Below are positions 11,389 to 24,554 of a DNA stretch of 64,000 nucleotides, one piece after another. Source of the stretch: Lycocorax pyrrhopterus obiensis (lineage: Eukaryota > Chordata > Aves > Passeriformes > Paradisaeidae); contig JACSVZ010000004.1 of assembly GCA_014706295.1 (NCBI GenBank), positions 92,320,048 through 92,384,047 on the forward strand. The letters are read 5' to 3'. The translations under genes were made by a program, and so were the position numbers. The notes below the pieces were generated by a model. It made no database searches. It saw nothing but the letters and a program-made list of their open reading frames with translations, and was not told where the DNA came from. Position 1 is the first letter of the stretch, and every line of letters starts with the position of its first letter.

Positions 11389-14300
11389 ATAGTAATCTAT
11401 TTCTGTTGAAAGTTTAAAAGTGATATTATAAATAATTTTTATCTAAATGAAGTTGAGCTTCTTTATTCCCTTTCCCTTGCTTCCATACTCACAACCTATA
11501 GCAAAAGCAATCTGTTCCTACTATTCATTTTTTTTAGACACACTGAAAGAAAAGGTGTATGCTACTAAAACGCATTTTAAAAATGAACAGTTGCCAAAAA
11601 CTAAATAAAATTTAAGACACTTTCTGAAATAGTCTACATAGATTACTGCAAAGTTTAGTTGCAGTTACATCTTACTGTATGAGTGTAAGTTAAAAAGAAG
11701 TATGTCGTATTGCACAGAAACTTAGTAGTAGTGTTTTGAATCACGTCAACATCACTCTGTTTCCAGGAATTGCCATGTATTCAAGCAATGCAGTTGCAGT
11801 AGAGTAGAAATAAGAAATCAATCCTTAAAAGTTATATTGAACATGTAGAGATGTGTGTGTAAATTTTTGTTAGAGTGTATGTTTTGTCACAGGGAACCTA
11901 AAGAAATATGAAATAGAATAATCAAACAAAGTAGTCATTGTGCTTCCAGAGGAGTGATGAGCAAGTGTCAGGAAATTGTCGGAGAGGAAGGAAAAGGAAG
12001 AGCAGTAGGGAAGCTTGAAACATCTGTTGCAGTGACTGAAAGGGCTTTTCCTGGTGCTTTCCCTGATCTTGTGCAAGTGATTATTAAATTAAAATATATT
12101 TTTAAAAAGTAAAAACAACCCCAAACAACCGGAGATCACTAATCTAGAGTTAAAGTTGTTTTCCTTTTCATGTATGTGGTTTTAGAGGGCTTCATTAATC
12201 AAAACTTGTAGAGGAAATAAAATCAAGGTACATACTTCCACAGCCTTGACATTACCACTTCCCTTCTCCAAATTCTCTCCGTTCATGGTGGCTGAAGAGA
12301 GAGGAGGGGGGAAAATGGTGGACATCTCTCTAGAGCAGCTTGGCAGGACTGTGTTGCGACATAATTTAAGTGGATTCATGCTTATGGGTATCCAATGAAT
12401 ATTCTTTCTTTTTCCAAAGTCTTTTTATGTGAAAGGCTTTTAATCTTTTGAAGAGAAAAGGTGTTTGTAAGGAACAAAGCCAAAACCTTTAGCATCTTGT
12501 ACTTTTCTCACTCTAGCTAATTTCCAACACTGAGCTACATTGTCATTAGATATTCAAAAAGAAATTTAGAGTGTTTTACATATCAGTTTTTCTATGACTA
12601 GTTTCTGTGTAAGGAACTTTCACTAGTTTGTGATTACATGTATTGTCTTCCCAATATGGTGCTATTACCATTTTCTTTAAATGGAGAATTTGGGGCATGG
12701 ATTAAGGTTATCTTTAGTGGCATAAGGTTTTGATGTGCTCCAGTCTAAGAGAGTGTCTCCAGTTACACAAAGATGTGTGAACAGAAACATGGGTAGAATC
12801 CATCACCCATAAATATTATTGACAGGGAGCTTGCTGAAATGATCTCAGACTGACCTCTTGCTTTCTTTATTATTAGGGGATTTACATTTGGGTTCAGCCA
12901 AAGTAAACGTACAGATTTGGAACCATTTGTAGGTTACTTTCAAGCACAATGCAGTTTTGACACACAGGTGTTCCAGAAACTGCATCATTTCTATAAATAA
13001 GTTTTAATTGACAAGCTCTTTACACATGAAAAAATTCATGAAGTTTATGTTTAGTTAATGCATTTTAATATATTTATAGGACTACAGACCAAAGAAAAGA
13101 TATCAAGCTTTTGAAGATTTTACTTTCTTAACCTTATCTTGGTAGTAGTTCTCAGAGTGTTTCTTTGTCATTGCCTCAGTTCTAGAAGAATGCTTTAGTC
13201 ATCTATTATGTGGACAGCAAATACCTGTTAATGCTGAATGTATATCTTCAGGACAGCTGCATGCATCAGACCTGAAGCAGGAATTGAGAGAAGTGAGCAA
13301 ACTCTTTTATTGAGCAGCATTTATTAACGAGCTTAGTGTTGTCACTTTCACTGACTTACTGTGTACTTCAGAAAATTTGCTGCTGCTATGTATGTGGGCA
13401 GAAATAAACATCAATAGCAAGAATGCTAATATATGGCATTTTCTGAACATAGTTTTCTTTCAGTTACCCTGTAGAATTTTCCTGAGATATTTTTGTGGAG
13501 AGTTAGTCACAGAAGAACAGGAGTTATCATGACAGTGAGACAAATAATTAAAAAATGTTTTTCACCTTGCTTGGATGAAAACTATCTAAATTTAATTTCA
13601 TTTCTCCAGGTGCTAATTTGACATAAGTATTCTGTATCCCAGCATTGCATAAAAATAAAGCTACATAAAATCATCAAATTATAGTATAACTTTAAAACTT
13701 TGTGGAATGTAAAATTCATCCTCGTTGTTTCCAGATGCTCTAAGAAGTGTGATTATTTCCTCACTGAATGCATCTGGCAGCATTCCTCACTAAGAAACAA
13801 GTTCTAGAATATTTTTTTTCTCCAATGTCTTTCACATGCAAATGATAAAACTCACATGCTTTAAAACATGATTTTGCCATTTCAATTTGTGTCCATTTGC
13901 ACCTTTGCTGTGCTTCTGTAGGAGACAGCAGAATTTCAGAGAAAGATTTTTAAAAAATGTAGTAGCGTAAGTACCTGTAAAATGTACACTTCAAAATATT
14001 ACACAACTTCTGTAATGTAATTGTGGAAATCAACTTTATTTCAAGCTCTAAATATGTTAAGAAAGCATCCACAATAAGTAGTTCATATTGCAGTACTACT
14101 ATTTTACCTCCATCGTTTCACAGGCACTTAATTCCATGCGTTAGAGAAGCAGCAAATACGCTGGCATTATGGGCATTTACAATGTGCAAATTCTTTGAGC
14201 ACAAAAGCAGAATTACAATAATTAAAACTGATGGAAGAATTCAGGTACCTCACACCAAGGAGCTGTAGGAAGAATTGAAGTCTTTTTTAAGCTATGGACA

Positions 14301-14401
14301 CAAAATGTAGCACTTAGGTAAAGCACAACAGAGTGTGGATGGACAGCTCCAATTTTAAGAAGTAATTACTAAGGGTAAAAGGAGTTAACATATTTAAAAA
14401 T

Positions 14402-14431
14402 TGAAAAAAACAAACAAACAAACAAAAAAAA
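14402..14431. repeat. (CAAA)n-like simple repeat
   Basis: An A-rich tract contains three to four copies of CAAA between two adenine runs. It is a simple sequence in the intron, with no retroposon visible upstream. Confidence 0.7.
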
Positions 14432-17400
14432 CAGTGTCTTTTAACCCTTTAAAATTTTTATTTATTTCATTAATAAATGTTGAAAGACCTACAAAGGATT
14501 TATAAGAAATTATACCAGCCACTTAAGTCATAAATAAAGGCGCACTTTCTTCCATCTCCTCCTCCTCCAACCTGTACAAAGCTGAGTACCATGGAGATAG
14601 GTTAAATAGGTAAATAAAAATCAGACTTGGAATAAGAACAAAAGGATGTAAGCTATCTGTGGGTAAGTCAGCGGGGGGGAGGGGGGATATGTCTTTGAAA
14701 GGGCTGGTAGGAAAAGAATTTACTTTATAGCTTCAGGAACAATATTGTATTATGTCCCTTGTTATCCTTGATAATCAGTATGAAGACCTATCCACTCTTG
14801 CTTCCTTTGATCCTTATTTCCTGCGTCCAAACTAGTCTATCTCTTCATTTTTAGTCACTCTGCTTGGTTTCCACTCTGGCTAAACTAACTTCTCTGAAGC
14901 AGTTTCATCTCCATCTCATTTATCTCTCTTACACCTTCCTTTTCCTATTCAAACAACGTTTTGTGCTTTTCATTTATTTACTGCCTTATATTATGTGACC
15001 CTAAGTATTTCATCAGGGTATAAAGAACTTTGAAGTGCTATGCACTCTAGCTCAGTGTTATGAACACAACATAGCTGCAAGCTAATAAATAGTTAGTGTA
15101 CACCCTGGTGATTCCGAATAGATTAATTAAATAAATGTTTGTGAAAGATTAGACTTAGGATGTTTACATAAGTGAAACTCAGTTATTTTGTAATTTTTAA
15201 GGTTTTTTTAAAATGGAAAGGGAAATATAAGTTATATAGAGGACTTATAAAATTAATAAAATGGGTGCATTTCTGATCACAAGAGAGATTAACTCCTTTG
15301 AGATCACTGTGTAAGTTGTACATAAGTATTATTTCTCTTCAAAAAGTTATTGACTTAATGGGAGTGTGATCTAAATAAGTGAATGGGTCTTATAGGTATC
15401 ACTAATATTTCAGACTCATTTGTTTAGCTTCTGAATTGAGGATGAATAGTAACACCTGCTCTTGTTCCTTATTGTAGAGAGCAGACAAAACACTCATAGA
15501 GCAGGAGTGTATTCATATAATTCAAATGGCAAATAAGCTAGCCCATTTCATCAAAACTAATCAAGAACTGAATTAGGAAATCAAAAGGGTTTTTGGTGGT
15601 GTTGTTTTTTGTCTGATATGATATTAGGCAGCAAAAATTCTAATACAAAAAAAGTCTAATATAGAAAGTATAGCCCTGTAATAAAACAGTTATGGCTCTA
15701 GCTGTGATCAGTACTCTGAGGGAAGAGAAACTAAGTCAGAAGTTTGTAACCTGACAATGGGATTTGAATGATATTCCCCTTATCAAATGGCACATTTTTT
15801 TCCAGTACAGGAAATTTTTAGTATTGAATAAAGGAATATACTTTATGATGATCTGTGCTGAATAAATACTAGCCTATACAGTAGCAAAATTACGAGGAAT
15901 CATAGACTATGGTCCTGAGACAGCATGCAGAAGTTTCAGGTATGGGACTTTGCTAAAACAGATTTCTCTCTGATGTGTGCTGAATATTGCAGATGATCTG
16001 CTGGTTTGTGGTGATAGTAGCACTTTCATGCCTGGGGAATTGGGGAAACAAAAGCATTAAGGACAAGCACAGATGGGTACTACTACTGTGAAATAGTGCT
16101 GAACTTTATCCATAGGTATTCGTGTTATGCTTTTATGTTCATCTACATGCTCCAAGGAGTTTAGTAAAAGAGAAATGTTTCCTGTGTTCTAGGTGCCCCA
16201 GTTCTTTAAGTCTGAGGGGATGAATATATGAGTGCTTACAAATAAATTTTATGGCTGATCAAAACTGCAGGGCAATCCATTGAACTGATCAGTCCATAGG
16301 TCTTCTAGGTTGTACTTCAGCAGTGAACGTGTAGGCAATAAAAGCAGTTCTTGGTGCTTCCTACCTTTAATTCTGTATTAACTCTAGATTAGGCTAGAAG
16401 ACGTAGAACAAAGGGATCGTTGTGGAAAAGTTTGTTGTGAGAAAAGGAGGAAATTTATCCAAATTATTAACAATTTCTAAATCAGAGAATGCAGCATATG
16501 ACCTGCTGGGTTTGACAACTTCAAAACCTTCTGGTTTTGTTTTTACACTCAGTAGCACAAGACAGTCTTCATTAAATATTGCCCATCCTTCAGCTGAAGT
16601 TACTTTCATCGTAATTTTACACCATTGCCATTAGATGATGGCGGGGGTTTTTGGCTGATACCTCTCTCCTCAGAAACTTCAGGTCAGATAAAATCTGAGA
16701 ACTCTGCAGGTATGTTACAAATACAAGCAAACAACAAAAGAAAATTGTAACAGTAAGGGCTAACAGTAAGAAAAACTGCATTTAGTCTTTTTAGCTCAAT
16801 CTGTGCTCATTTGAGTTGGTATAAACTCAACCACTTAACTATCATCTAGAAAGATTTTTAAATATATTTGAAGAATATGAACCTGCAGGGTCAGGCTGCT
16901 CCAGTGTCTTTGCTTGGAAAGGGCTGCATTTGGGACAGAAATGTTTGCAGTTCCATGGATACTGATTCCACTTTACCATACGCGTTTCCAATCACATGTA
17001 GTCAGATATGTGCATCTGTCTGTTGTGAGTTTTTGATACCTGAGACAATTCTTTCTTTTTATAAGTAATGCACAACAAGTAAGCAATAAAACTACTGCTT
17101 GTTCTTTAATTTTGAGTTTTGTGGCTTTGAACTCTTTTCATTTATAGCACATTGATCACAGTTGAGACTGACCTGCATTTCCAGAGAGAAGTCCCATAAT
17201 GCTCTGATATTCTTGGGATTTTTTTGAAAATGGCAAAGTTACTTTCTCAGGAATGGGTCTCCATGCTTCAGGTAATAGTTATCCTGAAGCGAATTTATTT
17301 AAACTTTCATTGCTTCAGGGAACAGCTGAGTCGACTCAAAATTTATTTTCCAATACACAGTGTGTATCGGTATCTTTCATATTCCAGATAGTTTTGCAAG

Positions 17401-18215
17401 CATTGTTTGCACAATGCTAATTACACACTGGAGTATGTAATTAAATAGAAAAAATAATGTACACAATAATGAAAAAAAAAATTAAATAATTTTTTTTTTG
17501 TCCATAATGTCTGGTAATTATATCACACAGAAGGAGCATTATTTGTTTAAATTGATACTGAAGCTATATGTAAAAATGTCTTTTACTGTATTTATAGGTA
17601 GAAATTAGAGAAAAGCGAGAATTGAGTAGACTAAGAGAAGTTGCAGTTTAGTTTAAATCTCTGAAAATTTCCATAAGCTGCACTGACTGTCATTTCTCCA
17701 AGCATATTTGTATAAATAGTTCAGACACAAATGATTGCTTTGGATTAGCCAGCTAAGCATTTAGAAAGAGATTATTGCTCATTGAATACTGCAAAGCTGA
17801 GGAAGAGAAGAATCAAAAGTATTTATTTGAAACCACTCCATATTTGACCATTGGAAAAGAGACAAGTATCAAGAAATCATTGTTTCTTGAACTAACTTAA
17901 TTCTGGTTCATGGTCTTCCAATATGATTTGCAATCCAACTTTAATTTTACAAACTTTTTTTAAAGCCATTTTGTTTCTACTGTCAAAGTCTACTTGTACT
18001 GCGAGGTGTCTGTTTATCACACATCTTCCTTGCCTATTCCTAGACATATAGGCACATATCCAGATTTTTCAGCCCTGTGCGTATGTGTTGAGCCGAAACT
18101 GCCAAGTTTCATAAAGTCCTTCCAAGTTTACTTTTGCCTAGGAGGCATTTTAAGTGTTAAATACTATCATTCTTTCTGAAGATTTAAAAATTTTTTAAAA
18201 CTTTTAGTTCTCTAG

Positions 18216-19223
18216 TGTCGCTGTTTTCCCCACGGACGAGTAGAGAAACGACACGAAGTCCAGGCTCAGGGATAAATGGATGGTGATTTAATGAATTCTC
18301 AGAGGACTTTTATATGTTAGTTTGCAAAGTGTATTAAGTGGCATAAGGTAATTGGTTTTTGCCATCCACCCCCTAAGGGGATTGGTCAAGTTCTAAGACA
18401 CCCATCTCTGAGTGTTTTTCTAGTTAGAACCATAATAATTCTACCAAAACAATCCGCAGCTGCAAGAAGTTTACAAAACGGTGTTCTGGTTTGGCCAAAA
18501 TCTAGTAATATATCCTTTGAGAGAAAAGCAGGTTACAACCACCCTTCCCCCCACAGGGTTCGGGAAAAAAAGGAAATTTTTCCTTGAAGGAAAGTGAAAG
18601 AGATAAAAACTATTTATTTTAACAAACACACGGGAAAAGGATAATGATGCCAAATAATGAAATGAAATCTCTTGCTATAGAGAGAAACCTGGGAAGATTT
18701 CAGAGTCCTTCTGTAGGTGTGGTCTCTCTCCTCCTCGGAGCTGGTCGGTGAGGGCGTGGGCCCCCCCCTCCGGGCCTCGGGGAGAAAATTCTCTTGATGT
18801 GTTCTGATGTTGTTGAAACAGTTCAGAAGAGAAGAAGGGAAAAAACCAAAGTCCCAGGAAGCAAAGTTCAGCTCTCCGTCTCATGCCAAGAGGGAAAAAA
18901 ACCCAGCTGGCTGAAGAAAGCAAGCAGGGTGCTCCCTCTGTGTTCCTGCAGCCAGAGAACACAGAGGAGTGTAATCTCTGTGTCTTTGAGAAGCTGCTTT
19001 GAAAAGTTCGTTAGTTTTTTTTTATTCAAGCTCAGTTTAAAGGTACAGAAAAGGCACAATATTACTTTTTGGGCATAGAGCGTGATAGGGGACACACATG
19101 ATAGAGGCACTCTAAGACGAACGGTAACATTGTTTTGTCTTACTTGCATGGGAAAGACAGAACTCTCACAAAATGCTGCAGAAAGCCGGAAAATCTCTCT
19201 GCTAAAGCTTTTCAGTGTCCACA
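18216..19223 (-). mobile_element. Solo LTR, ERVK-like, interrupted by a second LTR
   Basis: Perfect 6-bp direct repeats CTCTAG flank the element (18210-18215 and 19224-19229); this length is typical of class II (ERVK) integrations. Read on the minus strand, it starts TGTGGACACTGAAAAGC and ends GGGGAAAACAGCGACA. A TATA box lies at 18307-18314 (CTTTTATA on +) and an ATTAAA signal at 18287-18292. After the signal comes a U5-like region with the CGTCCGTGGGGAAAAC motif. The element is not continuous: 638 bp at 18482-19119 belong to another LTR, so the original LTR was about 365 bp. No coding proviral sequence is present. Confidence 0.82.
18482..19119 (-). mobile_element. Second LTR inserted inside the ERVK-like LTR
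   Basis: The insertion is bounded by perfect 5-bp direct repeats AACGG (18477-18481 and 19120-19124). On the minus strand it ends GGCCAAACCAGAACA, so the 3' CA is intact. Its start reads CGTCTTAGAG where TG is expected, which a single T-to-C change would explain. Near its 3' end are an AATAAA signal (TTTATT on + at 18613-18618) and the pyrimidine-rich sequence seen in passerine ERV U5 regions. The middle, around 18740-18790, is very GC-rich with a C8 run. The 5-bp duplication fits an ERVL- or ERV1-type integrase. The element must be younger than the LTR it interrupts. Confidence 0.78.
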
Positions 19224-20294
19224 CTCTAGATTTTTTTTTTTTTTACTATCTGTGTTATGGTCTAATTCTTCATACATTTTACTACATCTTAGTTGTTTGC
19301 CTGCTCTATCGCAGGCTTGTACATAACCTTCCACCCAGGTACTTGTCACGTCCAAGACTTGTATGTCATGTGAATTTCAAGTGTTTTATTTGTGAAATGC
19401 TTGTACCTCAAGCTCAGGCGTTCATCAGGTGATTCACATCCTTTTACTTCAGAATTTTTGCTTCAGACTTTTAGCCTGAGTTAGGTACTTAATCTTAAAT
19501 ATACTTCAAGAGATGCAAGATAAGATTCATTTCATCTAACTTCATATGTTTGAAGTGTAAGGTTATCATCCAGACTCTCCGTATTTAGAGATACCTATCT
19601 GTGGATGATTATTTCTTTGTATCCTAAGATCTTTACTGATTTCTAGAAGAGATATAGAGTTGAATCTTTTAAGTGACCAAAGAGAAATTATGTGACTTCT
19701 GCACTCAGACTAGATATTGGCTAAAAGGCCATATGGGTGAATTCATTCATCAAAAACATTCTCCTGTGCAATTTTAATTGCTATTACAGTTCTTAATAAG
19801 ACAGAACCTGTTTCAAACAGCCAAAACCTTGTCTAAATCTCTGAGCAGTGTGAATATTAATGTTCAGGTATGTTTGAAGATTTAGAGCAAATCACAGTAA
19901 ATACAAGGCACCAGAATTTTAAAAGAATGCACAGCACTATGAATTGTGCCATTGGCTCGTCTGCTTAAAGGTATATAGCATTTCCCTAAATTGGGTGTTG
20001 ACAGTCAAAATGAGATGACAAAGGTCATTAGGTTTTCCTAAAATATGAGTCATATTTTTCTCTGCAGACTCTCTACTGTAGTTAGCTAAGTGAGATATAG
20101 AATCTTCTATTTATATTTGTAACATTGTCTCTGTTCTGTTCTTGGGAAATGCATGTGAGAAAGATAAGCGTAATAAACCGAGGATTGATAAATGCACTTA
20201 GAAATGTGCAAAACCTGCGAACTGGAGCCAGCATGAAAAGCAAGCATTTCAGATGAAGCTCTTTTTTCCTCTATACAGATGAACACGAGTACAT

Positions 20295-20295
<1 letters not shown>

Positions 20296-20327
<32 letters not shown>
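20296..20327. repeat. (CA)16 microsatellite
   Basis: Sixteen uninterrupted CA dinucleotides span 32 bp. A perfect tract of this length is expected to be polymorphic between individuals. Confidence 0.95.
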
Positions 20328-20331
<4 letters not shown>

Positions 20332-21707
20332 GTTAGCTGCAGTAAATACATTTAATCAACCTTTAAAAAAACCACCAAAACCCACTCACTTCTGTAATCC
20401 TCGTTTTGTATTATTACTACAGTAAGGCAACAGTGTAACACTGAATGTTACTCCAAAGATACGGGATTTGTCCTTTTCGGACTTAGTGGTCTTTTGCAAA
20501 ACTTCAGCATCACAGAACAGTGCATTATTTAGTGACCTTCTGACTGTTAAGACCTTCTTGTGATCACTGAAATTGATTTAGTTTTGTTAGTATGTGTGTG
20601 GTTCACCGCTCTGACCTCTTTAGGCACTACCCGAAGAATACTAAGCAGCTTCAGGAGAGTATGATACAATGTGAATATCTTTTAAGGTACTACTGCTTGG
20701 AAATTCTAAGCCAAATCATTAATATTAGAGTTCTTTCCTTTTCAAAATATAATTTGAAATAAAAAATGAAATCTCATACTCTTCAACAGTTTCTAGTCTA
20801 CTGTTTTGTTTTGTTCCAACAGTTTCTAGATTTAATTTATCTTCATAAAATTTGACTAATGCCTTCCAAGAACATTAGGCAATATGTCTGTCATGCTGTC
20901 TCTTCTCATCTCTTGAAAAATATAAATGTTTGTGTGCAAACATTCTTAGCTTAATTAAGAGGAAACATAGTTGTTCTGTGTTTGAAAGCTGTCGTCAAAA
21001 TGTTTATATTTATTAAGAAATTTAAATTCTTTCTTGTTATTCCAAAGTTAAAATTAAAGTACTTCACTTTTTGGCTTATTTAAAAAGGCAATAGAAAGTG
21101 AGTTCTCAGTATTAATTTTATTTGGTTTATGTTTCTTCCCATAACATATATCAAGACAGTATCATGACTACATTTTATATTTGTTGGTTTTGAAGTTTTC
21201 TATTTAATTTTGCAAAACACTGTTGTTTCCATACTGATTATAAACTAAACTCCGCATTTCTAATAGATTTGCCCTGCAAGGAAAAGTAAAATGGTATTAC
21301 AGGTACAGCAGTATTTGGTAACAGGATCTTGTATTTTTTGTCAACTGTGAATTCTCCCTGCCCTGGTACTTTCTGACATTTTAATTTGGAAGGGAATATA
21401 TTGGGTGTCCTATCTTTGTAACAGTAGAGTGAGACTAGCAGAGCTACCAATCATCTTCAGTGTTTATTGAGTAATAAATAATGCCTAAAATACTGCAGGA
21501 AATAAGGGGCAGAGGATTTCAGGAGACATAGTTTTCTTGCACCTTAGAATTTAAGACACATTGGTTTGCTTTGCAGCCCTAACATACTTTTTTATGACCT
21601 TAAAGAAGCATGCAAAGTTTGCTGCAGTGTCATTCTTGGTAACCCTGTTGTGATCATCTTCAAATGGTTTAGTCAGAAATCAGTGATCATAATATTTTTC
21701 TCCACGG

Positions 21708-22057
21708 TGTTTTTTCCCACGAGACCTCAGGTTCTCTTCTAGTCAATCGTCCGCAAAAGCACAACACTCAGATTTCTGGGGTTGAGTAGGTAGCACTAGC
21801 TGTTTTATTTTTCATAGTAAATAATTTAAAAGCAGTTTGAGCTGGGGGGATGGGGGGGTGGAAGAAAAAAGGAAATAAGGTTCTTAGTTTCCATCAGACA
21901 TAAGCTTGATGTTTTCATATAAGTGAATACATCAGTCTCTGGTGTAAGCATTATTTCAAGTACACAAGAGGAAAACTTAAAATGTTAGCGGTAATCTTGC
22001 ATCTCATGATGTTGGCCAGTATGGCATTGTGCTAAAACAGTAGTCTGAAACAACACA
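21708..22057 (-). mobile_element. Possible solo LTR (ERVK-like U5 end)
   Basis: On the minus strand there is AATAAAAC (TTTATT on + at 21804-21809), followed after about 90 bp by GAGGTCTCGTGGGAAAAAAC and a terminal CA at 21708. That is the order of an LTR polyadenylation signal and U5 end of the retroviral class using GTCTCGTGGGA-like sequences. The other end is uncertain. I placed it at a TG on the minus strand at 22057, where the flank GCCACG resembles the CCACGG at 21702-21707 but does not match it in register. The tract 21843-21860 is G-rich. The call is tentative. Confidence 0.42.
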
Positions 22058-22977
22058 GCCACGAGCTTCCTCCAAGGACATTAAACCATTAAATGCATCT
22101 GTATCAGTTAATTTGCTGCTGTTAGTTACTTTTCTGCTTGATACATGAATGCTCTGGTTGTGCTCAGATTAGAGGCCACAAGCTGTAGTATCTGTTTCTG
22201 ACAAACTGGATCAGGGATGCAGACCCTGTGTGTACAGGCCACATGCAAACCAAATGCAATACCTGTTTCCTGAGGTGGATATGAAACTGGGGAATACCTC
22301 TGCCCTGCAATAGGAACTGAGTTCCATCAGAGATGTTATTTGTAGTTCTGCATTTAAAAAACCACTTTACGTAGTAGTGTGCTATGCTCCAAAGTGAATT
22401 CTGATGGTTTAAAACATGTCTATACAGGTGGGGGGGGCATGGGGGGGTGTGGCTCTCTGTGTGTGTGTGCATGTTCTCGTTTGGTTAACAAATGCTTACG
22501 GACAATAAAGACACAAAACCCGAGACTATATTTGAAAAACAAAAGTGTGCTTAATTTGTTACCTGAATCAATCAAACCAAATACGTAAGACCAAGGTGTG
22601 TATGATGTATTAATATATTTCCATGTGTCTTTCTGTTTGTATACACACAGAATTTATGTATTATATCTCCATAGACACATATTCCCCTACTACCCTATGT
22701 CAGTTTTATAAAATCAGCTAGTGGAAGTTGTGTTCTGTTGGTATGTAATATCAGGTTGTCAAGCAAATTATTTATTCAGGTTTTTCCACTGGTCTTGCCT
22801 ACTCTTTTCCATTGTCAGTGTGGCCTGATCCTCAGGCTATTCTACATTCAGAAGTCAGAGATGTTTACACTGAGTTTATTATAGATCAACAGGAATGTTG
22901 ATTTCATTGTAAGTAATGTGCTTTCCGTGACTGATGGTTCTTTGGTTTAAAGTAGCTGTTATTTGTCACACTGACAG

Positions 22978-23065
22978 GTACACCTACTGCGAAATGCTGG
23001 CGACGAAGTTACCATCACAGTTCAATACCTCAGGGAAGCTCCATCATTTTTAAAGCTCCCATTAG
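22978..23065 (+). CDS. SNTG2: SNTG2 exon: PDZ helix B and final strand
   Basis: This 88-bp exon follows the acceptor CTGACAG and ends before the donor GTAAGA. It has 29 full codons plus one base, which pairs with the GT that opens the next exon to make a glycine codon. It translates VHLLRNAGDEVTITVQYL and then REAPSFLKLPL. The first part is the second half of PDZ helix B and the last strand of the domain. The REAP..LKLPL tail is the conserved exit from the PDZ domain in gamma-syntrophins. With the two exons before it, this completes the C-terminal half of the PDZ domain. The sequence is close to gamma-2-syntrophin and unlike gamma-1, which has a clearly different tail in my recollection. Confidence 0.95.
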
Positions 23066-24554
23066 GTAAGAGGAAATTAGCGAATTAGGAGTAATTTGTT
23101 TTCCTCTTTGCAGTAGTCTTGTAATAAGCTGACAGTGACAGAAATAGAAATTCAATCCTTGAGTGCTTTACAGGAAGAAATAGAAAATTATCTATCTAGT
23201 TTACTATTTAACATATAACAATCTAATGCATACTGCCTTGCTGCTTTTGTATAATTTCTTCAAAATAAAACTGAAAAAATCATTAAAATGCAGTACAATT
23301 ATGGGTGATGTCTGAAAGTTTTTCAATAGAAGCTTTGCCTGAATCCAATAAAACAGTGTTTGCAAGCATTTGAATCATACATTTACACTGAAAGGTACTT
23401 TGAGGACACTTACCAAATGAATGGATAACATTAATTATATATATTTCATAAATTACTTTGCTATTTTGATTGGTTTTGTCAGAAGAATTATTTTGAGACA
23501 ACTGAGTAGTTTAACAGTAGCAATACTAAAATGTGTATGAACAATACAGATGAGGGAAGTTTGGGGATCTTTTGGTTAGTAGATAAAATATTCAGGTTGC
23601 ACAGTTGTGATCAGTGTTGCAAGTAGAAAAGTGTTCATAATAAATCAGTTTATTTAATCAGATTAAAGAATTTTGCCACTGTTTATTTTAACAGATTTTC
23701 TTTCCAAAATAAGCAAAAAGTTTTGAAATGTGTCTCATTCTTTGGGTTGATTTAGATTTTATTTATTTAAGTTGGGCTCAACTATGTACTTGTTTTTCCT
23801 GATTTCAACAGAATCATAGGTGTCATAGTGTAGATCTTGCCATTAGAAGAGTGTCAATCATTTAATCTATATTCTTACACCTGTCAAAAGCCAACTTAAC
23901 AGGCCTCTACTAAGCTGAACTATACATTTCATGCTAAAACCTTTCTTTCAGTTCTTACTGCTTATCATTTGCATTTGAAAAGTATATGGTCAGTGTTTCT
24001 TATAATGAATCTTCAGGTCTGGTCTTCCTACTTTTCCTATTAGATCATCAGACAACTATAGACAGATGTCTGTAATGCCTTGGATAACTGTGTCCGAGCT
24101 TAAACATGATTTTGGCAAGCTAGCAGTATCTTACCACTAGTGTCTGTGTTGTTGGACATATTCATTTGTGACTATGACAGTCCTACTAGAACTTCTATCT
24201 CGTCTTGTAGACTGACATCACGTACTTGAACTGTGTTGCTTGTCATTGGTTAACCTTAGCTAAGAGCCAAACTCCCACTCAGATGCTCTCTCATTCCCTG
24301 TTCTCAAACAGAATGTGGCGGGAAAATAGAACAAAAAAGCTCTTAGGTCGAAAGAGATCACGTATTAATAACCATCATGGCCAAAGTAGAGGCAACATAG
24401 GCAAACTTAGATAAATTTATTCCCTATTAAAATAGATTCAGGCAATGAGAAACAGAAAAATAAATTGCCCATTACTACTTCATGGACCTTGAGGTTCATT
24501 TGACTTTTGTGTCACTCTTTTCCTTACTATTGTCTCTGCTCTTCTGCATTTTGC

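Larger units (their letters stand above)
5378..22977 (+). other. SNTG2: SNTG2 intron, 17.6 kb
   Basis: The largest intron in the window starts GTAAGT and ends CTGACAG. It holds a solo LTR (7125-7628), an antisense CR1 tail (8845-9265), a nested LTR pair (18216-19223), a (CA)16 microsatellite (20296-20327) and a possible ERVK-like LTR (about 21708-22057). Smaller simple repeats occur near 11115, 11344 and 14402. From 9500 to 18200 it is mainly AT-rich, without a gene, RNA gene or other repeat that I can recognise. Confidence 0.85.

Noticed and set aside
14402..14431. CRISPR-like spaced repeats (also checked at 11115 and 11344)
   Set aside because: These are simple-sequence microsatellites without unique spacers, in a vertebrate intron.
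23810..23850. AGAATCATAGGTGTCATAG as a CR1 tail
   Set aside because: Only a few bases resemble the CR1 terminus and the sequence beyond it shows no CR1 3'-UTR.
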